Source of the DNA: CAINVV01 sp963663005
GTDB lineage: Bacteria; Bacteroidota; Bacteroidia; Bacteroidales; Prolixibacteraceae
DNA length: 64,000 bases
Assembly (NCBI GenBank): GCA_963663005.2
Contig: CAXXHH010000003.1
Location: 868,001-932,000, forward strand
Direction: 5' to 3'
The notes under the pieces were generated by a model. The model was not told the DNA's origin. It ran no database searches and saw only the letters and a list, made by a program, of their open reading frames with translations. Shown in pieces: positions 52,047 through 62,600 of the stretch (its first letter is position 1; the number at the start of each line of letters is the position of its first letter). The position numbers were made by a program, and so were the translations under genes.

Positions 52047-54911
52047 ATGATGAATTACATGTTTTTGTCACTGACAGCTGTAATGTTTATGGCTGCTTCG
52101 GCCACCGCACAGGTGCCAACTAAAAAACCACTTACTCATTCAGTTTATGACTCCTGGAAAGAGCTGGCCAAGCCCCTGATCTCTTCAGACGGGAAGTGGG
52201 TTTCGTATGAAGTAAATCCCCAGAAGGGTGACGGGTTCCTGCACCTGCAAAATCTATTAACCGGAAAACATGATTCGTTACCACGAAGCCAGGAGGCAGT
52301 TTTTAGCAACGCTTCCGATCTGCTGGTCTTCAAAATACGGCAGCCTGAGAATGTGCTTAGGAAGCTTAAAGTGGCAAAAACAAAAAAAGAAGATATGCCC
52401 AAAGATTCGCTGGGGATTTGGTTGCTGGCGTCAGATTCAATAGTGAAAATCTCAGGATTAAAATCCTTCCAGTTGTCGAAAGATGGTGGATCATGGGTTG
52501 CCTATTTGCAGGATAAAGCGAAAGATCCAAAGGGTAAGTCCGATGGAAAAGATTCGCTGAAACTAAAGTCTGTGCAGGACACTTCCCAGTTAAAATCGAA
52601 AATTGAACCAAAAAAGGAGAAGGACAAGAAGACAAAAAAAGGTGCGTTCAATGAAGTTGAGACCGCCCAGCTTACCATAACAAATCCGCTTACCAGAGCC
52701 ACATTCATATTCGAGAATGTTACCGAAGCCGCTCTTTCAAAGAATGGCAGGTTGTGCGCTTTCGTAACGTTAAAGAAGGATTCTGTTGACTCCTCTACCG
52801 TGCAACTATTTGACACCGAAAATCTCCAGTCGAAAAAATTATTCGAAGGCAACGGACTTGCGAAAAAGGTGCTGACGGATGATGCCGGTCGACAAATTGC
52901 CTGGCTATTTACGAGTGACACGGCAAAAGTTAAACGATTCAGTCTCAATCTTTGGAACGAAAAATTAACCGCACCAATGGTCGTAGCTGACACGCTCACT
53001 CCCGGAATTCCCAAAAACTGGGAGGTATCTGAGAATGGCCGAATGAATTTTTCCGATGACGGCAGTAAGCTCTATTTCGGAACCGCTCCAAAAATAATGC
53101 CACTGCCAAAAGACACACTTTTGGATGAGGAAAAAACCAGGGTCGACATTTGGAATTGGAAGGATGGCCGTTTGCAGTCGCAGCAGCTAAAAGAGCTGGA
53201 TTCCGACCTTAAGCAAAGCTACATGGCCATTTATCGTATCCCGGATAAAAAAATGATACAACTTGCCGACTCTGTTATCACGCGGGTCAGGACTATCAAA
53301 AAAGGGAATGCGGAGATAGCTGTTGGGTTTGCAGACAAAGAATACGAGATTCTAACATCCTGGGAAGAGGCAAACTATCGCGATGCATACCTTATCGATC
53401 TTAAAACAGGCGTTCGCAAATTAATTTCTAAGAAGAAAGAGTTCTCCACAGAACTTTCCCCGGATGGGAAATATCTGTACTGGTATAATGGCACAGAAAA
53501 AGCGTGGAACGTGATGGATCTGGTTAAAATGCAGCCAAAAAATCTCACATCGAATGTTCCGGTTGCCTTTTTCAATGAAAAACACGACAATCCGTCGACA
53601 CCCAATGCGTATGGGATTGCAGGATGGACAAAAGACGATGAATCGCTACTGATCTATGACCAATATGATGTCTGGCAGTTTGATCCCAAAGGGATAAAAA
53701 GTCCGGTGCTGCTCACTTCCGGCAGAAAAGAGAAGAGATCGTACCGCTATATCAACCTCGATCCTGAGGCGCTTTATATCAACCCCGACCAACCATTGCT
53801 GCTAAAGACTGCCGAAGAAGAGAGTTGCAAACAGGGCTTTGCCTCGTTGAAACTTGGCACTACCGGATCGCTAACCAATCTCATAGCAATGGATAAGGAT
53901 TTAAGCATTCCCGTGAAAGCTAAAAATGCCGGAACCATCATCTGGCAGCAGTCTTCTTACATCAATTATCCGGATTTATGGAAAAGCAAGTCCGATTTTA
54001 CAGACATCAGGAAATTGTCGTCGGTAAATCCTCAGCAGAGTAGGTATTGGTGGGGAACCGTAGAACAAATCAACTGGACAAGCCTGGAAGGCAAAGCATT
54101 GAAAGGGTTGCTGTACAAACCTGAGAATTTCGATCCTGCGAAAAAATACCCGATGATTGTCTATTATTACGAACGATATTCGGATAAACTCAACACACAT
54201 TATGTCCCAAATCCGTCCAGATCTACCGTGAATTTTCCGTATTATAACAGCAACGGATACCTGGTATTCGTCCCGGATATCATCTATACCACCGGCCATC
54301 CGGGAAAAGATGCCTACAATTCGATCATGAGCGGAACCATGGAGTTGATGAAACGTCCCTATGTGGACGAACACAACATGGGATTACAAGGACAGAGCTG
54401 GGGCGGCTACCAAACTGCATATATGGTTACTCAGACCGGTCTTTTCAAGGCTGCTATGGCCGGAGCACCTGTCAGCAATATGACCTCGGCTTATGGTGGC
54501 ATACGCTGGGAAAGTGGCGTAGTCCGTGAGTTTCAGTACGAACATGGTCAAAGCAGAATCGGCGGAAACCTTTGGGAAAACCGGGAGCTCTACATCGAAA
54601 ACTCACCGATCTTTTTCGTGGATAGAATAACTACGCCGCTGCTGATTATGAGCAACGATAATGATGGCGCCGTTCCGTGGTATCAGGGAATCGAGTTCTT
54701 CACAGCCTTGCGCCGTCTGGGAAAACCCGCCTGGTTGCTTGTCTACAATGGTGAAGAGCACAATCTTACCAAGCGGCCAAACCGGCAGGATCTTGGAATA
54801 CGAATGAGTCAGTTTTTCGATTATTACCTGAAAGGCGGACCAAATCCAAAATGGATGAAGGAAGGGATTCCGGCTGTGTTGAAAGGGAAAATTTCAGGCT
54901 ATGAAGAATAA
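52047..54911 (+). CDS. S9-family serine peptidase (prolyl oligopeptidase type)
   Basis: 954 aa. A signal peptide (FLSLTAVMFMAASATAQ) leads to an eight-blade-like propeller region, then the S9 catalytic domain: nucleophile in GQSWGG (Ser 784), Asp in SNDNDGAVPW, His in GEEHNLTKR. The Lys/Asp-rich insert near 165-200 (KDSLKLKSV, KKEKDKKTKKG) is unusual. It should cleave peptides in the periplasm, as S9 peptidases do in peptide-feeding Bacteroidota. A weak TATATTTC at 52012-52019 with ATTG 18 bp before could be its promoter. Confidence 0.9.
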   Translation: MMNYMFLSLTAVMFMAASATAQVPTKKPLTHSVYDSWKELAKPLISSDGKWVSYEVNPQKGDGFLHLQNLLTGKHDSLPRSQEAVFSNASDLLVFKIRQPENVLRKLKVAKTKKEDMPKDSLGIWLLASDSIVKISGLKSFQLSKDGGSWVAYLQDKAKDPKGKSDGKDSLKLKSVQDTSQLKSKIEPKKEKDKKTKKGAFNEVETAQLTITNPLTRATFIFENVTEAALSKNGRLCAFVTLKKDSVDSSTVQLFDTENLQSKKLFEGNGLAKKVLTDDAGRQIAWLFTSDTAKVKRFSLNLWNEKLTAPMVVADTLTPGIPKNWEVSENGRMNFSDDGSKLYFGTAPKIMPLPKDTLLDEEKTRVDIWNWKDGRLQSQQLKELDSDLKQSYMAIYRIPDKKMIQLADSVITRVRTIKKGNAEIAVGFADKEYEILTSWEEANYRDAYLIDLKTGVRKLISKKKEFSTELSPDGKYLYWYNGTEKAWNVMDLVKMQPKNLTSNVPVAFFNEKHDNPSTPNAYGIAGWTKDDESLLIYDQYDVWQFDPKGIKSPVLLTSGRKEKRSYRYINLDPEALYINPDQPLLLKTAEEESCKQGFASLKLGTTGSLTNLIAMDKDLSIPVKAKNAGTIIWQQSSYINYPDLWKSKSDFTDIRKLSSVNPQQSRYWWGTVEQINWTSLEGKALKGLLYKPENFDPAKKYPMIVYYYERYSDKLNTHYVPNPSRSTVNFPYYNSNGYLVFVPDIIYTTGHPGKDAYNSIMSGTMELMKRPYVDEHNMGLQGQSWGGYQTAYMVTQTGLFKAAMAGAPVSNMTSAYGGIRWESGVVREFQYEHGQSRIGGNLWENRELYIENSPIFFVDRITTPLLIMSNDNDGAVPWYQGIEFFTALRRLGKPAWLLVYNGEEHNLTKRPNRQDLGIRMSQFFDYYLKGGPNPKWMKEGIPAVLKGKISGYEE

Positions 54912-54981
54912 CGTCTCGCGAGTCTGATATTACCAAAACTTCAATTTCGATTTGATACTAAACGAATTATCTATATCATTC

Positions 54982-55476
54982 ATGGAAATTCAATTTAAGG
55001 AAATCAAGGCGGAAGATTTGCCGGACATCAAGGATATTTACGACTGGTATATCGCAAATTCTACTGCAACATTTCATACCGAACCCATCACTGCTGAACA
55101 ATTGATGGAATTCATTTATATCGGTCATCCGGTGTACAGCTCATACCTCATTGTCACGGACAATCAACTTGCCGGATATTGCTTCCTGACCTATTATAAA
55201 AAGCGACAAGCCTATGACAGAACTGCCGAGGTTACTATTTACCTCAAACCGGAATTCGGCAAGAAAGGGATAGGGAAAATTGCGATGAACCATTTGGAAC
55301 GCAAGGCCAAAGAAAACGGGCTAAAAAATCTGATCGGGATCATCACAGGTGATAATGCGCCCAGCATAGCGCTTTTCGAAAAGTGTGGCTACCAAAAATG
55401 CGCACACTTCAAAAATGTCGGGGAAAAATTTAATAAAATTTTGGATGTTGTGGCCTATCAAAAGGAGTTGAGCTAG
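54982..55476 (+). CDS. GNAT-family N-acetyltransferase
   Basis: 164 aa from the ATG at 54982; the track's upstream start at 54952 adds residues without family likeness. The acetyl-CoA site is in KPEFGKKGIGKIAMN (Q/RxxGxG/A pattern), and the C-terminal NAPSIALFEKCGYQKC and FNKILDVVAY fit the phosphinothricin acetyltransferase-like branch. The substrate is unknown. Its end overlaps the convergent FISUMP gene by 4 bp. Confidence 0.88.
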   Translation: MEIQFKEIKAEDLPDIKDIYDWYIANSTATFHTEPITAEQLMEFIYIGHPVYSSYLIVTDNQLAGYCFLTYYKKRQAYDRTAEVTIYLKPEFGKKGIGKIAMNHLERKAKENGLKNLIGIITGDNAPSIALFEKCGYQKCAHFKNVGEKFNKILDVVAYQKELS

Positions 55477-56141
55477 TTCTTGACACAACGGACAGAAAAA
55501 CCACTTTCCGGCAATCCGTAGTATTTGAAGGCAGTGCCATCCTTGCTAAAGAGCACGCAATACCAGGCATTTACCGTGCTTGGAGTGGAACTCCACCAAT
55601 ATCCGCTAATGCCGCGTGAGCTGAAGCTTCCTTTACTGTTTCTATAACCGGCCGGGATAGCAGAAAAACCACTGGAATTGGTTCCATGACCCTCTTTGTT
55701 CCAGCCGCTGGTGGTTTTTAATTCGATTCCAGCCACATTTTCGCCGCCCAAATAGGCAGTCAGATTTCTCCATTCTTTATCAGACGGAACATGCCACCCG
55801 GTTGGACAAAGCTTTCCGGTATTGACTGTATTCCAATTGTACAAGGCTCCCAACGACGCCTTGTTCGTAGCCAAATCATTGTTATACCAGGAGTAAGCAT
55901 CGGTTTTAAGATCTCTCCAAATCGAATCGACCTCTACGTTAGGAATCAATTTGCCATCATTGTACTTGGTGGTTTTGAGATTCTCTGCCATCCAAACCTG
56001 CGAGCCGATAGTAACTGTGGAATATTCGTTTCCGTCAATGTCTTTTATAACCACATTTTTACCCGATTTGGAATTAGTTCCGCAACCGAACAGTAAAAAC
56101 GACCCAGTCAGTATTACTGCAATGATTTTAATTGTCCTCAC
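55473..56141 (-). CDS. FISUMP-domain lipoprotein
   Basis: 222 aa. Lipobox LFGC near residue 20. The body has the Fibrobacter succinogenes major paralogous domain: VTIGSQVWMAENLKT, GALYNWNTV, LCPTGWHVPSDKEW, GYWWSSTP and FSVRCVKN. Function unknown; such proteins are surface lipoproteins in many Bacteroidota and Fibrobacterota. Confidence 0.88.
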   Translation of the reverse strand: MRTIKIIAVILTGSFLLFGCGTNSKSGKNVVIKDIDGNEYSTVTIGSQVWMAENLKTTKYNDGKLIPNVEVDSIWRDLKTDAYSWYNNDLATNKASLGALYNWNTVNTGKLCPTGWHVPSDKEWRNLTAYLGGENVAGIELKTTSGWNKEGHGTNSSGFSAIPAGYRNSKGSFSSRGISGYWWSSTPSTVNAWYCVLFSKDGTAFKYYGLPESGFSVRCVKN

Positions 56142-56279
56142 GATCAGAAATTTTATGGTAAGAAAGGTGCAAAGCTATCAACATATTTCAAAATGATAAA
56201 AGGGTAATCACAGATTGACGAAATTTTATCCATGAGAAATGAATAAGTGAAATCGTTCACGCCGCAACACGGAACTACT

Positions 56280-57241
56280 TTATGCCGGAAGCATCATCTC
56301 AATCATCAGCAGTATCAACGGTAGTGAAAGCAGACTGACTATCGTGGAAACAAATACATTCGCCGTGGCTAATTTATCATCGGCGCCAAAGATTTTAGCC
56401 ATGATCACCACGTTTGCCATCGCCGGCATTGAAGACAACAGAACCAGCACCGAAATTATAATGGTGTCGAGCTTACCCGGGAAAAAAGTGACAAATTTGG
56501 AAAACATCAGGAGGACAAGAACCGGGAGGAGAACTAATTTGGTAAAGGTGAAAATATATACCTCCTTTTTGTTCAGATAGCCCTTCAGGCTGGTAAAATA
56601 CATCATTGATCCAATATAAAGCATTGAAAGATAAGAAGTAGAATCACCTAGTCCGCCGAAAGATTTCATGATTACTTCAGGAAGTTTAATCGACAGAAGG
56701 AACATCGTAAAACCAATCAGGACCGCATATGTATTGGGATTTAAAATATGCTTCACATTTTGCCAAAAAGATAACTCTTTCCCCTGGTTAAGAATTATGA
56801 CTCCGATAGTCCACATCAAAATATTTGAAACAAGCTGATACATACCCGCATACAACAAGCCTTCCTCCCCATAAAGAGCAAGAATGAGTGGAAATCCAAG
56901 ATACACAATATTGCCAAAAACGCTGTGTGTCTTAAAGATGGAGGCTTCACCCTTCTTCATTTTCAAAGAATTTGGTAATGAGCCAACTCGCCAGCAACAT
57001 AAATAACATCATCAAAAACGTTGCCAGAATAAGGTGCAAACTATTTGTGAGTAACCTTGGAGTTATCGTTAGCTTGCTGAAATTACACAACAGCATGGAG
57101 GGTAAAGTGATATTGAAAATCACATTAGCCAGCATGTCTTTAGCGTGGATTGTTATTATGCCCAAGCTTCGAAGTGATTACACCAACCACTATCAGAATT
57201 CCAAGAATAAATACCTGCGTAAAAATAATGTCTACATGCAT
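56280..57241 (-). pseudogene. AEC (auxin efflux carrier) family transporter, two frameshifts
   Basis: Three frames join into one 319-aa AEC carrier. The N-terminus starts at an ATG at 57241 (MHVDIIFTQVFILGILIVVG), continues in another frame with IITIHAKDMLANVIFNITLP to FFENEEG, and in a third with GEASIFKTHSVFG onward to the end at 56280. The joins are at the CCC of 57161-57163 and the CCC of 56950-56952 (GGG on the coding strand); taking one base from each restores one frame. About ten membrane segments result. The family exports anions or organic acids. It is a pseudogene as written, but two such errors in G runs suggest sequencing faults. Confidence 0.8.
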
Positions 57242-57458
57242 TTGCAACAAAATTCAGAAATAATCGAGTTGGCAAAAGTAAAAATTGTAAACCGAAATTG
57301 GCCTTAAACAACAATTTTTGAATGAAAAGATGACATTAACATAGCATTATCAAATTGTCAAAAAGGCCATTTAATGCGCTAGGCAGCATATCTGACATTT
57401 TTATTCGAAAAAAATTTCAGACCTTTGAGTTAACATAAACCAATTAAAAAAGATCAAG

Positions 57459-58014
57459 ATGAAAAAGTTTTTGGTGACATTACTGGTGGTGGGGTGTATA
57501 GCCGGCGCCGCCTTTGCTCAGAACACGTTTAATAAAGGGGATAAGGTTATAAATCTTGGAATTGGATTCGGCAGTACGCTATATACCGGATCCTATTATA
57601 CCAACAAGACTCCTCCAATTTCAGGATCATTTGAAGTTGGGGTAATGGACAAGCTTTTCGATGATAAAAGTTCGCTTGGCATTGGCGGATACCTGGGTTA
57701 CACAGGTGCCAAATGGGAACAATCCGGATACGGTTGGAAATATACAAACATTATTCTGGGGGGGCAGAGGGGTTCTTCACTATCAATTAATTGATAACCT
57801 GGATACCTATACCGGACTGATGATGGGATATAATTCGGTTAGTTCCTCTACACTTGGCATGGGGGCTTACTCAGGGGGTAATGCTTTAGGTAGCGGCGTC
57901 AGAGCATCGTGGTTTCTTGGAGGAAGATACTATTTCGCCGATAATATTGCAGGACTGCTGGAACTTGGGTATGGAGTTTCGTATCTGAATTTAGGCATTG
58001 CATTCAAGTTATAG
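57459..58014 (+). pseudogene. Outer-membrane beta-barrel protein, frameshift in a G7 run
   Basis: A signal peptide (FLVTLLVVGCIAGAAFAQ) starts a protein whose first frame ends early at a TGA after 111 residues. The other frame continues it from the run of seven G at 57758-57764 (GGRGVLHYQLIDNLDTYTG through GLMMGYN to GVSYLNLGIAFKL). With six G the product is 184 aa, a small OmpW/OmpA-like barrel. A poly-G tract in an outer-membrane gene could be a phase-variation switch, or simply an error. A strong terminator follows the stop codon. Confidence 0.8.
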
Positions 58015-58030
58015 TGAGAAGATTGAATTA

Positions 58031-58071
58031 AAGAGAAGGCCGGTATTAATTGATACCGGCCTTCTCTTTTT
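58031..58071. terminator. Strong bidirectional-type terminator
   Basis: AAGAGAAGGCCGGTAT (58031-58046) and its exact complement at 58053-58068 enclose a 6-base loop: a 16-bp perfect stem followed by TTT. It lies between the outer-membrane gene and the convergent aldo/keto reductase gene. Confidence 0.85.
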
Positions 58072-58087
58072 GAATGCCGATCCGGGA

Positions 58088-59068
58088 TTATTCGTGATCA
58101 AGAACCGGGTGCGGCCTGTATAGTTCTTCCAATTGGGCAATATCATTTGCCGATAATTTTACCGACAAAGCAGCAACGGCATCCTCCAGGTGTCCCGGTT
58201 TGCTAGCTCCAATAATGGGAGAAGTTATTCCGGCTTTATGCAGCATCCAGGCAAGGGCAACCTGAGCATCAGGCAATTCTTTTTGCTTTGCCACCTCAGC
58301 CAATCGTGCAACTATTTCGAAATCTGAGTCTTCGCAATAAAGCTTTTTCCCAAATCCGTCTGTTTTGGCACGCGTTGTCTCGTTTCTTTGCATAGATCTA
58401 TTTCCGGTTAATAGTCCGCGAGCCAAAGGCGACCACGGAATAACCGCTATCTTCTGATCCAGACACAATGGAATCATTTCCCGCTCCTCTTCACGATACA
58501 GTAGGTTATAGTGGGGTTGCATGGAAACAAACCTCGTCCAGCCATGAAGATCTGAGGTGTACAATGCCTGTGCAAATTGCCAGCTGAACATGGATGAAGC
58601 CCCGATATATCTTGCCTTTCCTGCTTTTACGACATCGTGAAGAGCCTCCATTGTTTCTTCAATGGGCGTTTCGTAATCCCAGCGATGAGTCTGGTATAGA
58701 TCAACATAGTCGGTCTTAAGTCGCTGGAGACTTTTATCAATCGAACTCATTATGTGTTTTCTCGATAATCCTCTGTCGTTAGGATCCTGACTCATCGGAT
58801 TAAAAACTTTGGTGGCGATGATTACCTCATCGCGTTTGGCGAAATCTTTTAAGGCCTTGCCAACAATTTTTTCACTTTCACCATATGAATACATATCGGC
58901 CGTATCAAAGAAATTTATCCCAAGCTCCAGTGCTTTCCTGATAAAAGGTCTGCTTTCATCTTCACTCAGCGCCCAGGGCCAACGCTCTGAGGGACCACCA
59001 TAGGTCATGGTACCCAAACATAATCTGGAAACCTTTATCCCAGTATTACCAAATCTAACGTAATCCAT
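58088..59068 (-). CDS. Aldo/keto reductase
   Basis: 326 aa from the Met at 59068; an upstream start at 59101 adds residues not seen in the family. The TIM-barrel motifs are present: GTMTYGG near the start, catalytic Tyr and neighbours in DTADMYSYGESE, Lys in IATKVF, the His in YQTHRWDYE and the NADPH-binding end ASKPGHLEDAVAAL. It resembles the YajO/AKR_Tas branch. The substrate is unknown, probably aldehydes or ketones. Confidence 0.9.
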   Translation of the reverse strand: MDYVRFGNTGIKVSRLCLGTMTYGGPSERWPWALSEDESRPFIRKALELGINFFDTADMYSYGESEKIVGKALKDFAKRDEVIIATKVFNPMSQDPNDRGLSRKHIMSSIDKSLQRLKTDYVDLYQTHRWDYETPIEETMEALHDVVKAGKARYIGASSMFSWQFAQALYTSDLHGWTRFVSMQPHYNLLYREEEREMIPLCLDQKIAVIPWSPLARGLLTGNRSMQRNETTRAKTDGFGKKLYCEDSDFEIVARLAEVAKQKELPDAQVALAWMLHKAGITSPIIGASKPGHLEDAVAALSVKLSANDIAQLEELYRPHPVLDHE

Positions 59069-59658
59069 ACTTGTTTTGTTAAGGATGATTTGTGAATACA
59101 AAATCGCATCAATTTACAAGTAAAATTACAATTCATTTTTAAAAACTGTCTAAAATTTGACCTGGCACCGAAATCATAAAAATCACTCCCGCACAACAGG
59201 TGATTTTTATTTTTTGGCGCTTCATTCCAAGTTCTGAATAACAAAAAAAAAAACAAAATGAGGGAATTTTGAATCGCTTTTTTTGCTGGAAAAAAAATCT
59301 GACAGGGTGATTTGGTTGATTTTCCATAATTACTGTTAAATAGGGTTTTAGTATCAATTACATATTCGAGCTATTTAACCGTCAAAATACTCACAATCAA
59401 CCAGCAACAATCTATTGTAAAACTGCGCGTTATGTAGGATTTACTTGAACAAATTGACAGTTATGTTTAACTGGATTCATTCCAAATTTTGCCTAAAAAC
59501 GGGCATTTCGTTGATTTCTATAAAACAATTTACGGAAGCAAAATGTCATATATGCATATTATTTCATTATCAAAATAGGATACCTGCTTTTCAAGATGGT
59601 CACCAAACCCCTATTTGCAACCAAACGGAAAAGTTCAAATGCTGCTAAAAATACCTAT
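59069..59658. other. Intergenic region with a terminator-like hairpin
   Basis: About 590 bp, no gene; small readings here have no recognisable content. ATAAAAATCAC (59176-59186) pairs with GTGATTTTTAT (59200-59210) and a T-run follows on the plus strand. No plus-strand gene lies upstream, so it could end an antisense or small RNA that starts in the aldo/keto reductase leader. Confidence 0.5.
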
Positions 59659-62600
59659 ATGAAAACGAGAAAAATTCTTCTTCTAATCTTCTTATTGAGT
59701 TCCATTGCTCAATTTGTCCAGGCTCAATCAAAAAGCTACATTGTACCACTCGGTGTATTTTATCTTGACGCATCTTCTTCCCCTTACAATCAGCTTAAGG
59801 GAGGTGACACACTCTATTTCCAGGCCGGAAGCAGAGATTACCTGTGCCTGAAGAACTTTAAAGGAGCTCAGGGTAATCCTATTGTGATAACCAATTTGGG
59901 TGGCAGCGTTGTTATTAACACTACCCATTACTACGGTATCTCTATTCAAAATTGCCGTTACATTAAATTAACTGGTACCGGATTCCCTTGGGATTCAATA
60001 CGGATTCGATATTCAGCGTGTCACAAATGGCTCGGGTGTTGGAGCAGGTTATCTGAGTTCTGATTATGAAATAGACCATGTTTCAATTCAGAATACGTTG
60101 CTTGGTGCTCTTTATGCCAAGACTGACCCTGATTGCACAACACCCTCCACAAGAGAGAAATTTACGCAATACAATACGATCATCCATGACAATTATGTGT
60201 CGAATTGCGGAGATGAAGGGATGTACATCGGGAGCACAAAATATGACGGTCAGACCGTGAGTTACAACGGAAAAGACACCTTGCTTTTTCCTAGCCTTCT
60301 GGATGGCGTTCAAGTTTACAACAATATCGTCAAATATGCCGGATGGGATGGAATTCAGGTGAGCTCTGCTTCTAAAAATTGTAAGATCTACAACAATACA
60401 ATTCTTTTCGATAGTCAGTCGGGAACCAATTCTCAAATGTCCGGCATCATGATTGGCGGCGGAACCAAGTGTGATTGCTACAACAATTACATTGCCGATG
60501 GTAAAGGTGATGGTATTGATGTTATGGGATTGGGCGGTACGCGAATCTTTAATAATATCATTGTAAATGCCGGTCGCTAACCTATTTCCCCGGTGATTTT
60601 ACCTATCCGAAGCATGGAATGTTTGTTTCAGATAATTCCGTTCAGCAAGACTCCACCTTCTACATTTTCAATAATAATATAATAAACCCCAAAGATGGAG
60701 GGGATTCGGTTTTCAACCGCTACCAGCAAAAACAATTTGATTTCTTCCAATATCATTATCAATCCGGGAGGATACGATTATTACCAAAATGGCAATACCA
60801 GCTTTAAAGGAATCGACTCCTATGTGATGATTCAAAAAGCCGGCACCAGTGTTACGCTGAAAAATAATTACTATGACAGAACCGGCTCCCTTGCGGGATT
60901 TTCCTCCCCGGCCATGCACGAGATAAATGATCTGAAGCTTACATCCGGTTCACCCCTGATTGATGCCGCGGATGCAAACCCGAAAGCATCTGCAGCCTTC
61001 GATTTCTTAGGCAATCCAAGGCCATCCGGACTAAATTCCGACATTGGAGCTTTGGAATACTCGGGTGCCGTCAAAGTCTTCACCGGAGGAACAATCGCTT
61101 CAAATCAGACTATCAATGCAGGCGCCGTCCCAGCTGCCCTGACAAATAGTACTTCCCCCAGCGGATATTCAGGTACACTTGAATTCAAATGGCAACAATC
61201 AACTGTGAGCGCCTCATCTGGATTCAGTGATGTTGCAGGTAGCAATGCGGATTCGTACGCCCCCGGAATTCTAAATGCTGCAACCTGGTACAGACGTCTG
61301 GCCAGAGTTACGACCATGCCCGACTGGACTGCTGCTGTATGTTCAAATGTCGTTTGCATTTCGATTAATGCATCACTAGCATTACCAGCGGCTAACGCCG
61401 GAACCAACAAATCCATCTGTTTGAATTCCAGTACACAAATAGGCTCCACAGCAGTAAGTGGAAGTACTTACAGCTGGACCTCCTCCCCCTCCGGATTCAC
61501 GTCCACTGTATCAAATCCGGTAGTCACACCATCGGTTACAACGACTTACACGCTCGTGGAAACTATCACCGCAACAGGTGCTGCCAATACCAACAGCGTG
61601 ATCGTTACAGTGAATCCGAGACCAGCAGTTCCCGCCCCGATCGGAGGAACAACCACTTTATGTGTCGGAGGCACCACTACGCTGACAGAGAGTACCACCG
61701 GCGGATCGTGGAGCAGCGCATCTTCTGCGATCGCAACTATTAGCGGTTCCGGAGTTGTCACAGGAATAGCAACCGGCAGTGCTATAATTTATTATACTGT
61801 CACCAATTCGAGCAACTGCAGCAACAGTGTATATACCACTGTAACCGTAACTGCCGTCACCCAGCCTGTGCTACCGGCCGCCAATGCCGGAGCAAACAGG
61901 ACTATATGCCAGAATTCAAGTACACAAATCGGTGCTGCTCCGGTAACAGGAAACACCTATAGCTGGACCTCATCTCCCGCCGGATTCACGTCGACCGTAT
62001 CAAATCCGGTAGTCACACCATCGGTTACAACGACTTACACGCTCGTGGAAACTATCACCGCAACAGGTGCTACCAATACCAACAGCGTGATCGTTACAGT
62101 GAATCCGAGACCAGCAGTTCCCGCCCCGATCGGAGGAACAACCACTTTATGTGTCGGAGGCACCACTACGCTGACAGAGAGTACCACCGGCGGATCGTGG
62201 AGCAGCGCATCTTCTGCGATCGCAACTATTAGCGGTTCCGGAGTTGTCACAGGAATAGCAACCGGCAGTGCTATAATTTATTATACTGTCACCAATTCGA
62301 GCAACTGCAGCAACAGTGTATATACCACTGTAACCGTAACTGCCGTCACCCAGCCTGTGCTACCGGCCGCCAATGCCGGAGCAAACAGGACTATATGCCA
62401 GAATTCAAGTACACAAATCGGTGCTGCTCCGGTAACAGGAAACACCTATAGCTGGACCTCATCTCCCGCCGGATTCACGTCCGCAGTATCAAATCCGGTA
62501 GTCACTCCATCGGTTACAACGACTTATACGCTTGTAGAGACTGTTACTGCCACAGGAGCCTCCAAATCCAATAGCGTGGTGGTTACCGTAAATGCATTGC

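Noticed and set aside
59445..59648. A 67-codon reading before the surface-protein gene
   Set aside because: It has no signal, domain or start context, and lies in the leader of the next gene.
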